Of a stretch of DNA of 6,822 nucleotides, positions 6,191 through 6,822 are shown one piece after another. Each line of letters begins with the position of its first letter. Position 1 is the first letter of the stretch. The DNA is from RGIG3009 sp045541495 (GTDB lineage: Bacteria; Bacillota; Clostridia; Oscillospirales; Acutalibacteraceae), in the NCBI GenBank assembly GCA_045541495.1, contig JAZQJE010000033.1, positions 1-6,822 of the forward strand. The letters are read 5' to 3'. The notes under the pieces are model-generated. The model had not been told where the DNA came from and did no database searches. It was given only the letters and a program-made list of their open reading frames with translations. The position numbers and the translations under genes were made by a program.

Positions 6191-6571
6191 ATGACCGATC
6201 AAGCGTTATTGAACATCGCTTTGCAAGCCAAAGAACAAGCCTATGCCCCTTATTCGAAGTTTTGTGTGGGGGCGGCGCTTTTATGTAAGGACGGCACGGT
6301 GTATACGGGGTGCAACATTGAGAATGCCTCGTATACACCCACGATATGTGCGGAACGCACCGCCGTGTTTAAAGCAATCAGCGAAGGAAAACGGCGATTT
6401 ATCGCCATGGCCGTTGCGGGAGATGCGACCCCTTGTTCACCATGCGGTGTATGCCGCCAAGTGTTAGCGGAGTTTTGCGAGCCGTCCTTTACAGTTGTGT
6501 TACAAGGGGCGGACGGTAACCCCGTACGGTATACCCTGGCGCAACTCTTACCTGTGAAATTCACTTTATAA
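6191..6571 (+). CDS. cdd: Cytidine deaminase (EC 3.5.4.5)
   Basis: A 126-residue zinc enzyme that deaminates cytidine and deoxycytidine to uridine and deoxyuridine. It is of the short tetrameric type, with normal length. Zinc ligands are C53 (in CAERTA, with E55 as the proton shuttle) and C85 and C88 (in PCGVCRQ). Substrate-site motifs are YAPYSKFCVGAAL (18-30) and GCNIENASY (40-48), with N42 and E44 expected to bind the ribose. AGGAG (6174-6178) lies within the end of deoB, 12 bases before the ATG, so translation may be coupled. It is the last gene of the operon and supplies pyrimidine nucleosides for phosphorolysis; the phosphorylase itself is not here. Confidence 0.98.
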   Translation: MTDQALLNIALQAKEQAYAPYSKFCVGAALLCKDGTVYTGCNIENASYTPTICAERTAVFKAISEGKRRFIAMAVAGDATPCSPCGVCRQVLAEFCEPSFTVVLQGADGNPVRYTLAQLLPVKFTL

Positions 6572-6572
6572 T

Positions 6573-6647
6573 CATAACCACCGGCCGTGCCGGTGTTATG
6601 CACTGCCCCCTTAGGGCATAATGCCGGCCGGGCCTATAGGCCCGCCG
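6573..6647 (+). other. GC-rich hairpin cluster after cdd
   Basis: Three structures follow the cdd stop. HP1: CATAAC and ACCGGC (6573-6578, 6580-6585) pair with GCCGGT and GTTATG (6589-6600), 12 bp with one bulge. HP2: TTATGC (6596-6601) pairs with GCATAA (6616-6621), or more simply TGCCC with GGGCA. HP3: CGGC and GGGCC (6625-6634) pair with GGCCC and GCCG (6639-6647) around TATA, 9 bp with one bulge. HP1 and the long form of HP2 share bases and exclude each other. HP1 could serve as a weak terminator, but no T run follows it. The function is unknown. Confidence 0.6.
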
Positions 6648-6680
6648 AAAGGTTTGCCGACCGCAACTCTTTCACCGGCC

Positions 6681-6701
6681 GCCCCCTAAAGGGGGCTTTT
6701 T
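6681..6701 (+). terminator. Intrinsic terminator, probably for the deo-cdd operon
   Basis: GCCCCC (6681-6686) pairs with GGGGGC (6691-6696) around a TAAA loop, followed by five T residues. It lies about 110 bases after the cdd stop, so the transcript would carry the whole hairpin cluster. On the minus strand no T run follows the hairpin, so it is not an obvious terminator for the gene coming from the right. Confidence 0.85.
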
Positions 6702-6822
6702 ATTTGCCTTCTTTTACCTGCTGACCCGTAAACGGGTCTATATATTCTTTGATTGTCATCTGATCACTTGATATATCTTCTTGCAATTGATTGCGGATAT
6801 ATTCTTGTATCTGCTTCTTGTT
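6700..6822 (-). CDS. C-terminal end of an unidentified protein (cut by window edge)
   Basis: An open minus-strand frame runs from the right edge to a TAA at 6702-6700, giving 40 residues. It reads NKKQIQEYIRNQLQEDISS, then DQMTIKEYIDPFTGQQVKEGK. The end is hydrophilic and rich in Gln, Lys and Glu, with no cysteine and no membrane segment. I do not recognise the family. GC is about 35 percent (43 of 122 bases counted over 6701-6822), well below the genes to the left, with codons such as ATA and CAA, which may mean a horizontally acquired gene. The stop falls next to the T run of the opposing terminator, as expected for two converging genes. Because the frame is short, chance is not excluded. 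Confidence 0.5.
   Translation of the reverse strand, partial: NKKQIQEYIRNQLQEDISSDQMTIKEYIDPFTGQQVKEGK

Noticed and set aside
6723..6738. GACCCG-TAAA-CGGGTC hairpin as a second terminator
   Set aside because: It lies inside the partial minus-strand reading frame, where it encodes part of DPFTG, and is followed by mixed TA sequence, not a T run. It may be chance.
1..6822. CRISPR array, tRNA gene, transposase or phage gene
   Set aside because: No regularly spaced repeats, no cloverleaf and no such protein motifs were seen on either strand.

Overview
The window reads as ordinary chromosome from a low-to-mid-GC Gram-positive bacterium of the class Clostridia, probably an Oscillospiraceae/Ruminococcaceae-type gut organism. 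This rests on strong AGGAGG-type ribosome binding sites, near-consensus sigma-A promoters with 17-base spacers, short intrinsic terminators, an rRNA leader of Firmicutes type, and an S1-domain protein and a ROK-like protein that I recognise from memory as common in this group. The taxonomic placement is an inference, not a database result.

Layout. (1) Bases 1-193, minus strand: a strong promoter and a leader that looks like the start of an rRNA operon. The 16S gene would lie just beyond the left edge. (2) 224-1612, minus: a Wzx/MATE-type polysaccharide flippase with its own promoter and a GTG start. (3) 1730-2707, minus: an S1 RNA-binding-domain protein, closed by an intrinsic terminator just upstream of the flippase promoter. 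(4) 2708-2842: a divergent intergenic region with a plus-strand promoter and an overlapping inverted repeat. (5) 2843-4228, plus: a ROK-like (ASKHA-fold) protein with a long N-terminal extension, closed by a 13-bp-stem terminator. (6) 4277-4412: a small hairpin-bearing repeat-like element flanked by 9-bp inverted repeats, running into the promoter and a candidate operator of the next operon. (7) 4413-6571, plus: a tight deoC-deoB-cdd operon. (8) 6572-6701: a run of GC-rich hairpins ending in an intrinsic terminator. (9) 6700-6822, minus: the last 40 codons of an AT-rich gene that enters from the right edge.

How the genes work together. The clear functional unit is nucleoside salvage and catabolism. 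Cdd deaminates (deoxy)cytidine. A nucleoside phosphorylase, not in this window, would release (deoxy)ribose-1-phosphate. DeoB isomerises this to the 5-phosphate, and DeoC cleaves deoxyribose-5-phosphate to acetaldehyde and glyceraldehyde-3-phosphate. The ROK-like gene is separated from this operon by a terminator and a new promoter, so a shared role is not shown. The flippase, S1 protein and rRNA operon are separate transcription units on the other strand.

I found no convincing new multi-gene system. The most unusual parts are the hairpin cluster and composition break after cdd, the ROK-like protein with a degraded zinc site, and the small element with a palindrome at the deo promoter.
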